From NCBI GenBank assembly GCA_034927345.1, contig JAYFQE010000004.1, positions 186,001 to 250,000 of the forward strand: a DNA stretch of 64,000 bases, in the 5' to 3' direction. Both the position numbers and the translations under genes were made by a program. Below are positions 16,094-24,651 of the stretch, piece after piece. This DNA is from JAYFQE01 sp034927345. Lineage in GTDB: Bacteria; Bacillota; Clostridia; Saccharofermentanales; UBA5734. Below the pieces are notes generated by a model. The model saw only the letters and a program-made list of their open reading frames with translations. It was not told the origin of the DNA and did not search any database. Each line of letters opens with the position of its first letter. The first letter of the stretch is position 1.

Positions 16094-17063
16094 CATAAAA
16101 AAACGCATTAAGAGTGTCACGGATATCAAACAAATGACCCGTGCCATGCAACTGATCAGCGCTGTAAAAATGCGCCGGGCAAGGAATCAGCTGGAAAAAA
16201 CGATGCCGTTTTTTGCTTTGTGTGCCGAATCGATGATCGAAATACGTGACGCCGGGTTAGTCATTGACAATCCTTTTTTCCAATTACGTGAAAAAAAGCG
16301 TGGCGAAACCTGGAAAATCGGCTATTTCATCATGACTGGAGAACAAGGTCTTGCCGGAGCATATAATTTAAATGTTTTAGCAACAATCGAGAACCATGTC
16401 CGCAATAAAATGATTGACAATACCCGCAAAGGACTGATGACTACCGCGCAGCTCTATTTAGCCGGCAGTATCGGTAAAGACCGTCTTATACGCGATGGGT
16501 TCAACGTTGTGGAAAATTTCCGTTACCCCATCAGCGAACCGACATATCATCGGGCGCGGGATATATCTGATTATATTTATGACCTTTACGAGACCGGGGC
16601 CCTGGATCTGGTTTATGTCATCTATACAAAAATTGAGTCGGCCATTTCGATGAAACCGATGGTAACCCGTATTCTGCCGGTTAACCCTAATGCTCTCGAG
16701 CAAATTGTTCCGGAGAAATATAGTCATCAGCGAAGTGTTATATCCGGCGGAATCGTTGAATATTCACCGTCGGTAAATGAAGTAATGAGTTATTTGATCA
16801 ATACGTATCTTAATGGTATGGTATATGGTGTATTGACCGAAGCATATGCCAGTGAGCAAACCGCCCGCATGACAGCCATGGATAATGCTACAGATAATGC
16901 GACGGAAATGATGCAGAAATTAACGTTGTTGAATAATCAGGCCAGACAAGCTCGTATTACGAATGAGCTGACAGAAATTGTCGGCGGAGCTGAAGTTTTG
17001 GCCAAACTGCGTACCGGAAAAAAAGTGGAAGGTGAAGAAACAAAATGGCAACAGGATATGTAA
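16077..17063 (+). CDS. atpG: ATP synthase F1 subunit gamma
   Basis: A 328-aa central-stalk subunit. The N-terminal helix DIKKRIKSVTDIKQMTRAMQLISAVKMRRA and the C-terminal helix (SEQTARMTAMDNATDNATEMMQKL...NQARQARITNELTEIVGGAEVL) form the coiled coil that turns inside the alpha-beta hexamer; both match the family. It is longer than the usual 285-290 aa because of extra sequence in the middle and a short tail. It overlaps the alpha stop by 17 bp and the beta start by 19 bp, so expression is tightly coupled. Confidence 0.95.
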   Translation: MEQLSDIKKRIKSVTDIKQMTRAMQLISAVKMRRARNQLEKTMPFFALCAESMIEIRDAGLVIDNPFFQLREKKRGETWKIGYFIMTGEQGLAGAYNLNVLATIENHVRNKMIDNTRKGLMTTAQLYLAGSIGKDRLIRDGFNVVENFRYPISEPTYHRARDISDYIYDLYETGALDLVYVIYTKIESAISMKPMVTRILPVNPNALEQIVPEKYSHQRSVISGGIVEYSPSVNEVMSYLINTYLNGMVYGVLTEAYASEQTARMTAMDNATDNATEMMQKLTLLNNQARQARITNELTEIVGGAEVLAKLRTGKKVEGEETKWQQDM

Positions 17064-18433
17064 CTCAAATTATCGGCCCTGTTATCGATATCCGGTTTGC
17101 TGAAAATGAGCTGCCGGATATTAATGAAGCAATCAACATTCAGAACGGACAGCAGAGAATCTGCGTCGAAGTCATGCAGCAACGCGGTGAAGGCATTGTC
17201 CGCTGTGTATCTTTTTCTCCGACAGAAGGCATGATTCGCGGCGCTGAAGCATTTTCAACCGGAGCTCCGGTTATGGTTCCGGTCGGTGAAATGATTACCG
17301 GCCGGATGTTCAATGTTCTGGGTGAACCCATAGATGAAGCCGGTTCGGTAATCGCAGCCGATCATTGGCCGATTCATCGGCCTGCTCCTTCTTTTACAGA
17401 CCAGTTTCCCGAAGAGAAAATGCTTGAAACAGGCATAAAAGTTATCGATTTACTGGTCCCCTTCAGCCGTGGCGGTAAAATAGGCCTTTTTGGCGGCGCC
17501 GGCGTGGGCAAGACTTATTTGATTTTGGAATTGATCCGCAATATTGCCAAAGAACATGGCGGATATTCTGTTTTTACCGGCGTCGGCGAACGGTCGCGCG
17601 AAGGAAATGATCTGTGGAATGAAATGCATGAATCAGGGGTCATCGACAAGACCGTTATGGTTTTCGGGCAAATGAATGAGACGGCCGGCGCCAGGATGCG
17701 TGCTCCTTTAACAGGCTTGACCATGGCTGAATATTTTCGTGATGTAAAAAATAAGGATGTGTTGCTCTTTATCGACAATATTTTTCGTTTCATTCAAGCA
17801 GGATCGGAAATATCTGCATTATTGGGTCGTATTCCCTCAGCTGTCGGATATCAACCCACTCTGGCCAATGAAGTGGGCGCCCTGGAAGAACGGATTACTT
17901 CGACGCGTAAAGGTTCAATCACCTCGATTCAGGCCGTTTATGTTCCTGCCGATGACTTGACGGATCCGGCACCGGCAACAACCTTCGCGCATTTGGACGC
18001 CATAACGGTTCTCTCCCGCGCTGTTGTTGAGCTGGGCATTTATCCAGCTGTTGATCCATTAGAGTCATCATCGCGAATTCTTACAGAAGCTGTTGTTGGG
18101 TCCAATCATTATCGCATAGCCCGTAAAGTTCAGGAAACATTGCAGCGATATAAAGAATTACAAGATATTATTTCCATTCTTGGTATGGAAGAATTAAGCG
18201 AACATGATAAACTAACTGTAACGCGTGCAAGAAAGATACAACGATTTTTGTCGCAGCCCTTTTTTGTTGCCGAAGGGTCAACCGGTTATGAGGGTCGATA
18301 CGTGCCGATTGAGCAAACCATCAAGGGTTTTGGCGAAATTATATCTGGAGGAGCCGATCATATTCCGGAACAGTATTTCTTTATGAAAGGCTCCATTGAT
18401 GATGTATACTCAGCTTATAAAACATCCCGATGA
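17045..18433 (+). CDS. atpD: ATP synthase F1 subunit beta
   Basis: A 462-aa catalytic subunit. Walker A is GGAGVGKT near residue 151; GERSREGNDLW holds the catalytic Glu; Walker B is VLLFIDNIFRF; the following SALLGRIPSAVGYQPTL and DDLTDPAPATTFAHLDA are family signatures. The residue after GKT is Tyr where Val is usual, and DNIFRF has Ile for the common Leu/Ile position. These are minor. The gene begins inside the end of atpG. Catalysis should be intact. Confidence 0.97.
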   Translation: MATGYVTQIIGPVIDIRFAENELPDINEAINIQNGQQRICVEVMQQRGEGIVRCVSFSPTEGMIRGAEAFSTGAPVMVPVGEMITGRMFNVLGEPIDEAGSVIAADHWPIHRPAPSFTDQFPEEKMLETGIKVIDLLVPFSRGGKIGLFGGAGVGKTYLILELIRNIAKEHGGYSVFTGVGERSREGNDLWNEMHESGVIDKTVMVFGQMNETAGARMRAPLTGLTMAEYFRDVKNKDVLLFIDNIFRFIQAGSEISALLGRIPSAVGYQPTLANEVGALEERITSTRKGSITSIQAVYVPADDLTDPAPATTFAHLDAITVLSRAVVELGIYPAVDPLESSSRILTEAVVGSNHYRIARKVQETLQRYKELQDIISILGMEELSEHDKLTVTRARKIQRFLSQPFFVAEGSTGYEGRYVPIEQTIKGFGEIISGGADHIPEQYFFMKGSIDDVYSAYKTSR

Positions 18434-18448
18434 GGGGAGCGTTGCTTC

Positions 18449-18904
18449 ATGCCCGAAAAGACTCTGTATGTCCAGATTGTAACTCCGTATGACATGTTTT
18501 TTGAAGGCCAGGTGGAAATGGTTGTCCTAACCTCCAAAGATGGTGAAATCGGTATTATGCCGGGACATACACCACTGATTGCTGCTTTAGTTCCCGGAGA
18601 AGTCCGGATGCGGATTGATCAGCAATGGCGAGTCCTGTCTGCGTCAAATGGCTATGCTGAGATCGGCCCGGAATTGACCATTATTGTTGTTAATGCTGCA
18701 GAATGGCCGGATCAGATTGATGTACGCCGTGCGGAAAAAGCTTTGTCTCGCGCCGAAGAACGCCTGGTTGATCCCAAGGCGACGGCACAGGATAAAGCTC
18801 ATGCCCGTCATGGCATCGCCCGAGCAAAGGCGAGAATCAAGGTGGCTGCCAAATATGCGGATGCAGCCAAGCAAACACATGCGTCATCGCCAACATCATC
18901 CTGA
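18449..18904 (+). CDS. atpC: ATP synthase F1 subunit epsilon
   Basis: A 151-aa subunit linking the central stalk to the c-ring. Residues about 4-90 form the beta-sandwich (VQIVTPYDMFFEGQVEMVVLTSKDGEIGIMPGHTPLIAAL), followed by the two-helix C-terminal domain that can inhibit ATP hydrolysis (AEKALSRAEERL) and an extra Ala/Thr/Ser tail. GGGGAGCG lies upstream of the start. Its stop codon at 18902-18904 directly touches the stop codon of the convergent FHA gene, with no terminator between them. Confidence 0.93.
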   Translation: MPEKTLYVQIVTPYDMFFEGQVEMVVLTSKDGEIGIMPGHTPLIAALVPGEVRMRIDQQWRVLSASNGYAEIGPELTIIVVNAAEWPDQIDVRRAEKALSRAEERLVDPKATAQDKAHARHGIARAKARIKVAAKYADAAKQTHASSPTSS

Positions 18905-20158
18905 TCAATCAGCTTGAAAATAAAAGGCATGATTGGCAAACTGAAGTAGGCATTGATCAGGTAATAAGTACTCCTTATCTTTGAGTAACCGTCGCCCATT
19001 AAGACAGGTTCCGTTTTTTGACCCTAAATCATAGATAAAAAAGGATCCAGCCCGTCTGAAAATTCGAGCGTGAAGCCGGCCAATTCCTGGATCAGGGAGA
19101 ATAAGGTCGGCTTTCTTTTCATCCCGGCCAATGATAAATTCATCAATAAGGATGAAAGCTCTGATTCCTTCATTTTCTTCCGGCGTACCCGGTTTGCCTT
19201 CTGATAGCATTGCCATGCGAAAATCTTCTGGATTATCAGTCAATAATACAGTTTGATTTTCCGGATTGCCTGATTCTGTGGATTTTCTGCATAGAAGATC
19301 GATAAATTGCCGCCAGGAAACCGATGAAATATTTTTAATGATGGTATGAATAATATTCGGAAAAATCAGACGGACATCCCAAACCAGTAAAAGGACAATC
19401 GTTGACAAACAGATGATTTGCATCCATAAAGATCGTTGAAAACCACCCAGATGATAGTAAATGAACAATCCGGCAAATGCGGCATGACATAGAAACAGAA
19501 GAACCGGCGACCGTTGTATTTTCGCTGACCATTTATGTTTTATCCATTTGTTGTCATGAGATGAAGATAGGCCAGTGTTATCGCCTTTTAATTGTTCATC
19601 CGCTATTTGAAGTGTTTTTAATAATTTATCTAAACCACTCGATTGGTAAACTTCCTGCAGCTTTATGCTTTCGGCCTCGCTGAAATGAAAGGAACGACTG
19701 AAAGAGGAGATCATCGAACTGATGCCGTTATCGGGTATCGGTGAGCATTCTTGAGTTTGATTTCTCGGGATTTGTTGAATTGGCCAAAATACAAGAAAAA
19801 GAGTTTTGTCGTTATTCAGGAAAATCAGCGATGGTTGCAAAACAAATTGTTCGGTAGGTAATAAATGCTCATTGGCGTCAATTAAATCGGTAATAATTTG
19901 CGATAGATAACGTCGCCCGGTTTCCGGACACAGATCTTCAGCCAGCATCGATTCATCCAGCGGCCTCATATCAGTAGCATCTACACAGATTTGCGGCTTG
20001 CCAGATCGATATCGCAGATAACTTGGCAAGGTATATTCTGGTTTGAAACGGGTCAATAATTGTATTTGGTATTCTACCAGCTGTTCTTCATCCGATATTG
20101 AACGAATCAGCAGGCGGCTATATAAACCGGATTCCCAAAAACATGCGTTTGGGTGCAT
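18905..20158 (-). CDS. FHA-domain membrane protein of the Tad pilus operon (DUF6382-like N-terminus)
   Basis: A 417-aa protein. The N-terminal 170 residues resemble DUF6382, a domain seen in clostridial FHA proteins beside Tad genes. Two hydrophobic helices follow in the middle (LLFLCHAAFAGLFIYYHL and a second about 15 residues later). The C-terminal 90 residues are a forkhead-associated domain (IIGRDEKKADLILPDPGIGRLHARI...IYDLGSKNGTCLNG) that binds phosphothreonine. It probably regulates or scaffolds the pilus machine through a Ser/Thr kinase. AAGGAGATCATC marks the start; it is the last gene of the minus-strand operon. Confidence 0.85.
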   Translation of the reverse strand: MHPNACFWESGLYSRLLIRSISDEEQLVEYQIQLLTRFKPEYTLPSYLRYRSGKPQICVDATDMRPLDESMLAEDLCPETGRRYLSQIITDLIDANEHLLPTEQFVLQPSLIFLNNDKTLFLVFWPIQQIPRNQTQECSPIPDNGISSMISSFSRSFHFSEAESIKLQEVYQSSGLDKLLKTLQIADEQLKGDNTGLSSSHDNKWIKHKWSAKIQRSPVLLFLCHAAFAGLFIYYHLGGFQRSLWMQIICLSTIVLLLVWDVRLIFPNIIHTIIKNISSVSWRQFIDLLCRKSTESGNPENQTVLLTDNPEDFRMAMLSEGKPGTPEENEGIRAFILIDEFIIGRDEKKADLILPDPGIGRLHARIFRRAGSFFIYDLGSKNGTCLNGRRLLKDKEYLLPDQCLLQFANHAFYFQAD

Positions 20159-20180
20159 GATGATCTCCTTGCTGTCAATA

Positions 20181-20408
20181 TTAATGATCGTTTGCTAAAT
20201 CATCTATGACGCTTTGATCGCCCAGGACAACCTGGATTAGGTTGCGGGCGTAGTTCGTTAAAGCAGTGCGAAACAATAAGGCAATCGATAAAAGAACAGC
20301 TATGATAATGACTACTTCCAGGGTACCGAAACCTTTGCGACACCATTTTCTGGTGATAAAACGGTTAAGTAGGGATTTCCGGACTGTTGTTGTCGAATGA
20401 ACTTTCAT
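20181..20408 (-). CDS. flp: Flp-type (type IVb) pilin
   Basis: A 75-aa prepilin. A basic leader (residues about 1-26) ends in Gly and is followed by a class III-like motif with Glu at mature position 5 (FGTLE) and a hydrophobic helix VVIIIAVLLSIALLF. After cleavage by a prepilin peptidase it would be the major Tad pilus subunit. No prepilin peptidase gene is present in the window. It lies 28 bp after the TadB-TadC gene and 22 bp before the FHA gene. GAGGAAATAAGGAT precedes the start. Confidence 0.82.
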   Translation of the reverse strand: MKVHSTTTVRKSLLNRFITRKWCRKGFGTLEVVIIIAVLLSIALLFRTALTNYARNLIQVVLGDQSVIDDLANDH

Positions 20409-20436
20409 ATCCTTATTTCCTCTTCTTTCATGAGTA

Positions 20437-22032
20437 TTATGTTGATGAGATAAACGATATAGTCCGCAGACTCAAAACTGCCGGAAGAAGCGTTGTGACC
20501 AGAACTGCCAGTAAATCCAGAGTCATCGGTACAAGAAGACGAAGAGATTGACGCTCTAATTGCTTACGCAGGGTGTTGCGGTAGACCGACCAGCAAGCGG
20601 ACGTTTGCAGGGAGAGTAATTGCAGGTTTTCCATACCTCCGGAGTGGTCATATCGCGACATAAGTAATAACGCTGCCTGTGCTTCCGGTAAAGGACAGTT
20701 TTTTGAAAGCAGATCAAGAACTTGTTCAATAGGCCGACCTGTCCGGAGCAACCTGGATGTTCGTGAAAGATCTTGCTGCAAGGCATTTCCGGCAGTCGCC
20801 TTCCGCGAATTTAATTGGCTCGACTCGGAAATCATTTTTGTACAGATTAACAGGGTTTTGTGAAGGGATAACCCAGTCTGTAAAAGAGCAACTGTTAAAT
20901 TAAGAAATATAGGGTATTCCAGGCGGTATTCGGTTATCTTCTGTCTTTGAAACATAAAAATCTGCTGATCATGCAATAATGTAACAATAAGCGGTAAAAT
21001 TAAAAGCCATATCACACCGATAGGGTCGATCAACAAGATGACCAGACCAGGTATAAGACTTGCCGTGAGTAAAACAGCTTTATGCATGAAGAAATCTGTC
21101 AAGGTTGTCCGATCGCTATTCGATTCGGGATGACTCGTATTGATTAAAATTTGTAATATGCGTGATCCATATGATTCCGGCAAAATATCGCGATAAATAT
21201 GATGGAATAAATGACATATGTGAGTGGTATAGTTTTTAACCCGTCCACGATAGACTGGAAGACAATATAATTTCTTCTTGTCCCGGGTATCAAATCCTGT
21301 AGATGACAAAGTCAATGCTGCTGCAAATAAGGCCATTAGAAAGGCGGCAACCATGCCGATAATTCCGGCTGGCTGTGATAAGGCAGCCACAGATGCTTCA
21401 TCAGCCGATTGTCTGAGGAGGATGGCAAGCAGAAAAGGCATAATGGCTAAAACATAAGCTTCAGTTTGCCGTTGTGTTGTTTCCGCATTTAAGTCCTGTT
21501 GGAGAGATAATTGTTCCGTAACCATCTGCAGATGCTGGCGGACATAGAGTATAACCTGCCCGCCCATTTTCCGCAGCTCCGGTAAAGCATAAAAAAATGT
21601 TTGTGCTTCAGGGCAATGAAGTTGCCGGCTCAGTTGCGGTAATAATGTCTCAAGAGGTTGATGCGCAGCCAACTGGCGGTTGACTTGCCGAAGACTTTGC
21701 AGGAAAGGCGATTTGTTGCCCAGAAGTTGGCTTAGACCTGGTACTGTATCGCAAAATGAGTGTTCCAGTGTTGCTCCGGCCGATAGTCTGGAGAGAAGTA
21801 ACTCCAGAAACCACTTTAATTGTTCCCGACTGGTTAATATCTGCCGTTTCCTCTGCCATTGCAGGATAGCATGTATCAAAAGAATAAAACCAGGTATGAT
21901 CATAACAAGACGTAACTCCGGCTTTGTGAAAAACGATAGAGCTGCCAGCCAGGATAGAATCAGGCAGATCAGGACGCAAAACAATTGATTGGGAAGGGAT
22001 AAAACTCTTTTAGGTTCTGTTTGATTCGGCAT
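20437..22032 (-). CDS. tadBC: Fused TadB-TadC pilus assembly membrane platform
   Basis: A 531-aa protein with two successive GspF/T2SSF-type units. Each has a helical cytoplasmic domain followed by membrane helices: first unit with SAGATLEHSF and ALPELRKMGGQVI; second with LTVALLQTGLSLHKTL and LLLMSRYDHSGGMENLQ. In most Tad loci these are two genes, tadB and tadC. The inner-membrane platform works with the ATPase TadA to extrude the pilin. Start is taken at 22032, where AAAGGAGGG lies upstream. It overlaps the tadA end by 23 bp. Confidence 0.85.
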   Translation of the reverse strand: MPNQTEPKRVLSLPNQLFCVLICLILSWLAALSFFTKPELRLVMIIPGFILLIHAILQWQRKRQILTSREQLKWFLELLLSRLSAGATLEHSFCDTVPGLSQLLGNKSPFLQSLRQVNRQLAAHQPLETLLPQLSRQLHCPEAQTFFYALPELRKMGGQVILYVRQHLQMVTEQLSLQQDLNAETTQRQTEAYVLAIMPFLLAILLRQSADEASVAALSQPAGIIGMVAAFLMALFAAALTLSSTGFDTRDKKKLYCLPVYRGRVKNYTTHICHLFHHIYRDILPESYGSRILQILINTSHPESNSDRTTLTDFFMHKAVLLTASLIPGLVILLIDPIGVIWLLILPLIVTLLHDQQIFMFQRQKITEYRLEYPIFLNLTVALLQTGLSLHKTLLICTKMISESSQLNSRKATAGNALQQDLSRTSRLLRTGRPIEQVLDLLSKNCPLPEAQAALLLMSRYDHSGGMENLQLLSLQTSACWSVYRNTLRKQLERQSLRLLVPMTLDLLAVLVTTLLPAVLSLRTISFISST

Positions 22033-23170
22033 GTACAAGAATCCCTCCTTTCGAACGGATAAATAACGGATGAATTTGTATTTGTCCTTCGGTTGTTGAC
22101 AGCGAACAAATTTCGTCAATTTCTCTTTTCCCAGTAAGGGTTCGACGTAAATGAACCATAATGTCCAATGTCGAGCCTATTAATTCGCGGATTGCTTCCC
22201 AAGGCAATTGAACAGCCATTAACACCATCAAGGTCAACCGGGAAAGCATGTCCTGACAGGAATTAGCGTGCCCGGTACAAAGGGATCCCGGATGTCCGGT
22301 ATTCATGGCTTGCAGCATATCAAACGCTTCACGGCCGCGAACTTCGCCGACAATGATTCTATCTGGCCGCATTCGCAATGATGCCCGAATTAAATCAGCG
22401 AGGGATATTTCACCAGATCCGTCCGGTCCGGCTGCGCGGGATTCCAGCCGAACTGTATTCGGCAAATTCTGTAGCGCTAATTCTGCTGCATCCTCAATTG
22501 TTATTACACGTTCAGACGAAGGTATGAAATTGGATAATATATTAAGAAACGTTGTCTTGCCGGTACCGGTACCCCCGCATATGAAAATGGATTGTTTCCG
22601 TTCAATTTGCTCAACCAGATAATTTGCAGCCGGCTGTGATATAAAATCATGTTCGATCAATGAATGCATATCTGGTTTGATTCCAGTAAATTTCCTTATC
22701 GTTAAAACAGGTCCATCCGGTGCAGACGGCGGCAAAGCAGCGTGAACCCGTGACCCATCCGGTAAACGCATATCAGCCAACGGATTTTTTTCATGAATCA
22801 TACGATTAGCGCGGCCGAAAAAATTGGTTATTACGCCGGACAGGTGCTGCACATTGTCAAATTTTAAGTCTGATGGAAATAATTGGCCATTCTTTTCATA
22901 AAAAATGCAATATGGTCCATTAACCATGATTTCAGTTATTTCAGGATCATCCATCAAAGATTGCAGTAAATCTAATCCACGCATACTATCAAACAGCCTG
23001 TTGGCAATAAACTGTCGATCATGAAAACTCAGGCGAGATCCTGAATATTCTGCCGCAACGACTTTTAAAGCCAATCGTTTAAGTCCGTCATCGTCAATAT
23101 CTGTCAGATCGCCAATTTGCTGCATAACCATTGCGGATAATTTTTGGCGGGTTTCAGCATCGAAAAGCAT
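22010..23170 (-). CDS. tadA: TadA/CpaF-type pilus assembly ATPase
   Basis: A 386-aa secretion ATPase of the CpaF family. It has an N-terminal domain with LLQSLMDDPEITEIMVNGP and a RecA-like domain with Walker A ICGGTGTGKTTFLN (near residue 200), an Asp/His box and the arginine-rich LRMRPDRIIVGEVRG segment, followed by SLCTGHANS. It powers pilin assembly with the TadB-TadC platform. Start at 23170 rather than an upstream ATG is favoured by GGGAGG six bases before it. It sits 62 bp after the TadZ-like gene. Confidence 0.93.
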   Translation of the reverse strand: MLFDAETRQKLSAMVMQQIGDLTDIDDDGLKRLALKVVAAEYSGSRLSFHDRQFIANRLFDSMRGLDLLQSLMDDPEITEIMVNGPYCIFYEKNGQLFPSDLKFDNVQHLSGVITNFFGRANRMIHEKNPLADMRLPDGSRVHAALPPSAPDGPVLTIRKFTGIKPDMHSLIEHDFISQPAANYLVEQIERKQSIFICGGTGTGKTTFLNILSNFIPSSERVITIEDAAELALQNLPNTVRLESRAAGPDGSGEISLADLIRASLRMRPDRIIVGEVRGREAFDMLQAMNTGHPGSLCTGHANSCQDMLSRLTLMVLMAVQLPWEAIRELIGSTLDIMVHLRRTLTGKREIDEICSLSTTEGQIQIHPLFIRSKGGILVHAESNRT

Positions 23171-23232
23171 CATAAGCCTCCCGTTAAAGACTCTTAACGG
23201 CCAACCGAGCATCATTCTGAAAAATGACGCAG

Positions 23233-24243
23233 CTACTTTACAAGAATTTCACTGGTTTTGCATTCAGCAGGCAGAACAGAAAATAATTGACTGACTTCAT
23301 ATTTTGCCGTATATGCTGCGTAGTTGTCGTTTTTAGATAAAATCACTTCACATACATCGCAGAGAACAGCGATCATCGTCACTGTCGCGAGCGGCAGACC
23401 GGCACAGTCTATCAGTCCGATGGTTGATTGTGTCTTTTGTTGCAAATATTCCCGCAACAGTTTGACTAATTGCCTCAGTGTATCCGGATTGCATAAGATA
23501 AGGTCGTCGGCGCGATCGGGTGGACGGAATTGGAAAAAACCGTCAGGATGAGGCTGCCAATAACAACTGAGTTGATTAAAGGCAATGTCTTGTCCGATAA
23601 TATGCAGAAGAAGATCAGACAAAGTAGGTCCGTGACTTGGAGCTGCCAGGCAGTTCATCATGTATGTCGGCATCAAAGGAAGATAAATAACCGTACAACC
23701 TTGATCAATGAAGGCTTTTAATTTCTTCCGGATTATCTGTTCATTGTAACCTGCTGAACAAACCGAAAGCATAAGGTATAAATGATTTGATATTCCGTTG
23801 GAATCCTTTTCGGGTTCGTTATCTGCGGGACTGCTGACGGCCGGATCCAGATCATGAAAAGGCAGCGTTGCGATTTTTTGTCCCTTGCAGTTATATTCGC
23901 GTACAAGGGTGTCTACGAATCGGCAAACGGGATCAAATCTAAAATATGCTTGATTGGGTGTTTCCTGAGTGGAGGACAGTGTCGAAAAGCCCGCTTGAAT
24001 CGGTTTGGCTTGCCAATTCTCAGGCCATCTGTCTGATAAGGATAATGATGTTAACTCATGAAAATCAACGGCATTATATAGAAAAACAGCCGTTTCGTTT
24101 CGTTCTTTTTGCTGAGCAATGATCTTTTGCAATGATGCTGAATCACTGCATGGATTTACCATGATTCCGGGAAGACGGGATTGTAATTGGGCAGCGAGCT
24201 TTTCCGTATATACGGAATCGGCATCTGCCAGTATCAAATTCAT
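23233..24243 (-). CDS. TadZ/CpaE-like pilus localisation protein, degenerate
   Basis: A 336-aa protein with no clear catalytic motif. Residues 1-100 could be a receiver-like domain (starting MNLILADADSVYTEKLAAQL), and the rest has the size and alternating pattern of a ParA/MinD-like fold, ending in LPAECKTSEILVK. There is no Walker A loop, so it probably does not hydrolyse ATP. Assignment rests mainly on its place, first in the tad operon just before tadA, where TadZ/CpaE is expected. An unrelated Tad accessory protein is possible. Confidence 0.55.
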   Translation of the reverse strand: MNLILADADSVYTEKLAAQLQSRLPGIMVNPCSDSASLQKIIAQQKERNETAVFLYNAVDFHELTSLSLSDRWPENWQAKPIQAGFSTLSSTQETPNQAYFRFDPVCRFVDTLVREYNCKGQKIATLPFHDLDPAVSSPADNEPEKDSNGISNHLYLMLSVCSAGYNEQIIRKKLKAFIDQGCTVIYLPLMPTYMMNCLAAPSHGPTLSDLLLHIIGQDIAFNQLSCYWQPHPDGFFQFRPPDRADDLILCNPDTLRQLVKLLREYLQQKTQSTIGLIDCAGLPLATVTMIAVLCDVCEVILSKNDNYAAYTAKYEVSQLFSVLPAECKTSEILVK

Positions 24244-24486
24244 AAAATCACCTGCCTTTTGTCATACTCTAACAAGACAATCATCAGTATGATAGATAGA
24301 CTTGAACGACAAATATCGACAAAAGTTTATTTTCTGTTCGTTGTAATAAAAGATATTCCAGATGACAAGAAGCAAGCATATCGTAACAGATCATTTACAA
24401 AATCATTCATCGAGCCTCTTGAATTATTTGTTACGGCATGATAACATGACTTCGCTGTTAAAACAGCCATGAATTGAATATTAAAT

Positions 24487-24634
24487 CATCTCTTATCAAG
24501 AGTGGTGGAGGGACTGGCCCTGAGAAACCCGGCAACCGCGGCAAGCAGCGGTGCTAATTCCAGCAGGTGGGATACCTGAAAGATGAGGTTCGCGTGATTA
24601 TTTTGTAACCTCTTCGTCAGAAGAGGTTATTTTT
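24487..24634 (+). promoter_or_regulatory. SAM-I (S-box) riboswitch with intrinsic terminator
   Basis: The aptamer runs from about 24487 to 24586: P1 strands TCATCT (24487-24492) and AGATGA (24581-24586), the conserved TTATCAAGAG and GGTGGAGGGACTGGCCC, then GAAACCCGGCAACC and the GGTGCTAATTCC block. A terminator follows: AACCTCTTC-GTCA-GAAGAGGTT then TTTTTT (24607-24634). The aptamer's 3' P1 strand runs into GAGGTT (24584-24589), which can pair with AACCTC of the terminator, giving the alternative antiterminator. With SAM bound, transcription of metK should stop. The 408 bp upstream of metK otherwise hold only the tad operon start. Confidence 0.95.
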
Positions 24635-24651
24635 TACAGGAGGATCTATTC

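Noticed and set aside
18905..20158. FHA protein as part of a type VII secretion system
   Set aside because: No EssC, WXG100 or other type VII genes are near; the neighbours are Tad pilus genes.
24187..24441. 84-codon plus-strand frame across the tad operon promoter region
   Set aside because: It overlaps the start of the TadZ-like gene on the other strand, has no ribosome site and no recognisable domain.
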